This document shows, in pieces, positions 46,055-46,098 of a stretch of DNA of 46,098 bases; positions within the stretch are counted from its first letter, which is position 1; each line of letters starts with the position of its first letter. The position numbers and the translations under genes are program-made. This DNA is from Methylovorus sp035565335. GTDB taxonomy: Bacteria; Pseudomonadota; Gammaproteobacteria; Burkholderiales; Methylophilaceae. The notes below the pieces were generated by a model, which was not told the origin of the DNA, did no database searches, and saw only the letters and a program-made list of their open reading frames with translations. Where the stretch lies: the NCBI GenBank assembly GCA_035565335.1, contig DATMSO010000009.1, forward strand, positions 1 to 46,098. The letters are read 5' to 3'.

Positions 46055-46098
46055 TCCCCAGCCAGCCCCGCTGCTGAATCGTTGCCGGCCACCCCTGT

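Noticed and set aside
1..46098. tRNA genes, CRISPR arrays, insertion sequences, prophage genes
   Set aside because: No tRNA TPsiC-arm or acceptor patterns, regularly spaced direct repeats, transposase or integrase frames were found on reading both strands; covariance and HMM searches would be needed to exclude weak cases.

Overview
The window reads as chromosomal DNA of a betaproteobacterium. The gene set (mraZ/rsmH, type A RNase P RNA, Coq7 and UbiB-type ubiquinone genes, CcoG, FecI/FecR/FecA, c-di-GMP enzymes) would fit a methylotrophic Methylophilaceae member, but that family assignment is an inference. No tRNA or rRNA genes, transposases, phage genes or CRISPR arrays were seen.

Layout. 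1-2009 (minus): start of the division/cell-wall cluster (rsmH, cut by the window edge, and mraZ with a four-box operator), then rnpB and a small secreted protein. 2154-10906 (minus): the rRNA hydroxylase-like gene rlhA, then a four-gene cluster of circularly permuted ATP-grasp, alpha-E, transglutaminase-like and a 4-hydroxyphenylpyruvate-dioxygenase-like protein, preceded by a UbiB-family kinase and a small partner. 11038-15457: NlpC/P60 hydrolase, a degenerate EAL protein, a SelT/W/H-like thioredoxin-fold protein, the S41 protease CtpA, Coq7 and a DUF2322-like protein. 15691-28441: iron uptake (two TonB receptors, PepSY membrane protein, FecI/FecR) surrounding a minus-strand block of VOC, OsmC, FKBP, dacB, bioA and an unknown gene. 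28839-33268: an HDOD-GAF histidine kinase followed by a REC-PAS-GGDEF-EAL response regulator. 33297-41940: ccoG, a MocR-type regulator, topoisomerase IB, a nuclease-helicase, a YbaK protein and a low-G+C lipoprotein. 42311-46054: a c-di-GMP-I riboswitch upstream of a membrane EAL phosphodiesterase, then a small coupled reading frame and a multi-pass GT-C-like membrane protein.

The most interesting region is 4146-8809. The ATP-grasp/alpha-E/transglutaminase trio is a known but functionally obscure set, predicted to make and remodel amide bonds. Here it is followed after 29 bases by an HPPD-fold protein that keeps the apparent two-His-one-Glu metal triad behind an N-terminal half I cannot assign. 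Upstream lie a near-consensus sigma-54 promoter, a 17-base NtrC-like palindrome about 95 bases before the expected start, and an 18-codon leader peptide with a strong ribosome binding site whose stop lies three bases before the ATP-grasp start codon, which itself lacks one. Together this suggests a nitrogen-controlled system making or modifying an amide-linked, possibly aromatic, product.

Two other themes recur. For iron, Fur-box-like sites precede a TonB receptor, the PepSY-FecIR-FecA run and, unexpectedly, a catalytically dead EAL protein. For c-di-GMP, a sensor kinase/response regulator pair, the dead EAL protein and a riboswitch-controlled EAL enzyme all occur in 32 kb. A 37-base operator-like sequence occurs twice, before and after the mocR gene, and probably marks that regulator's targets.
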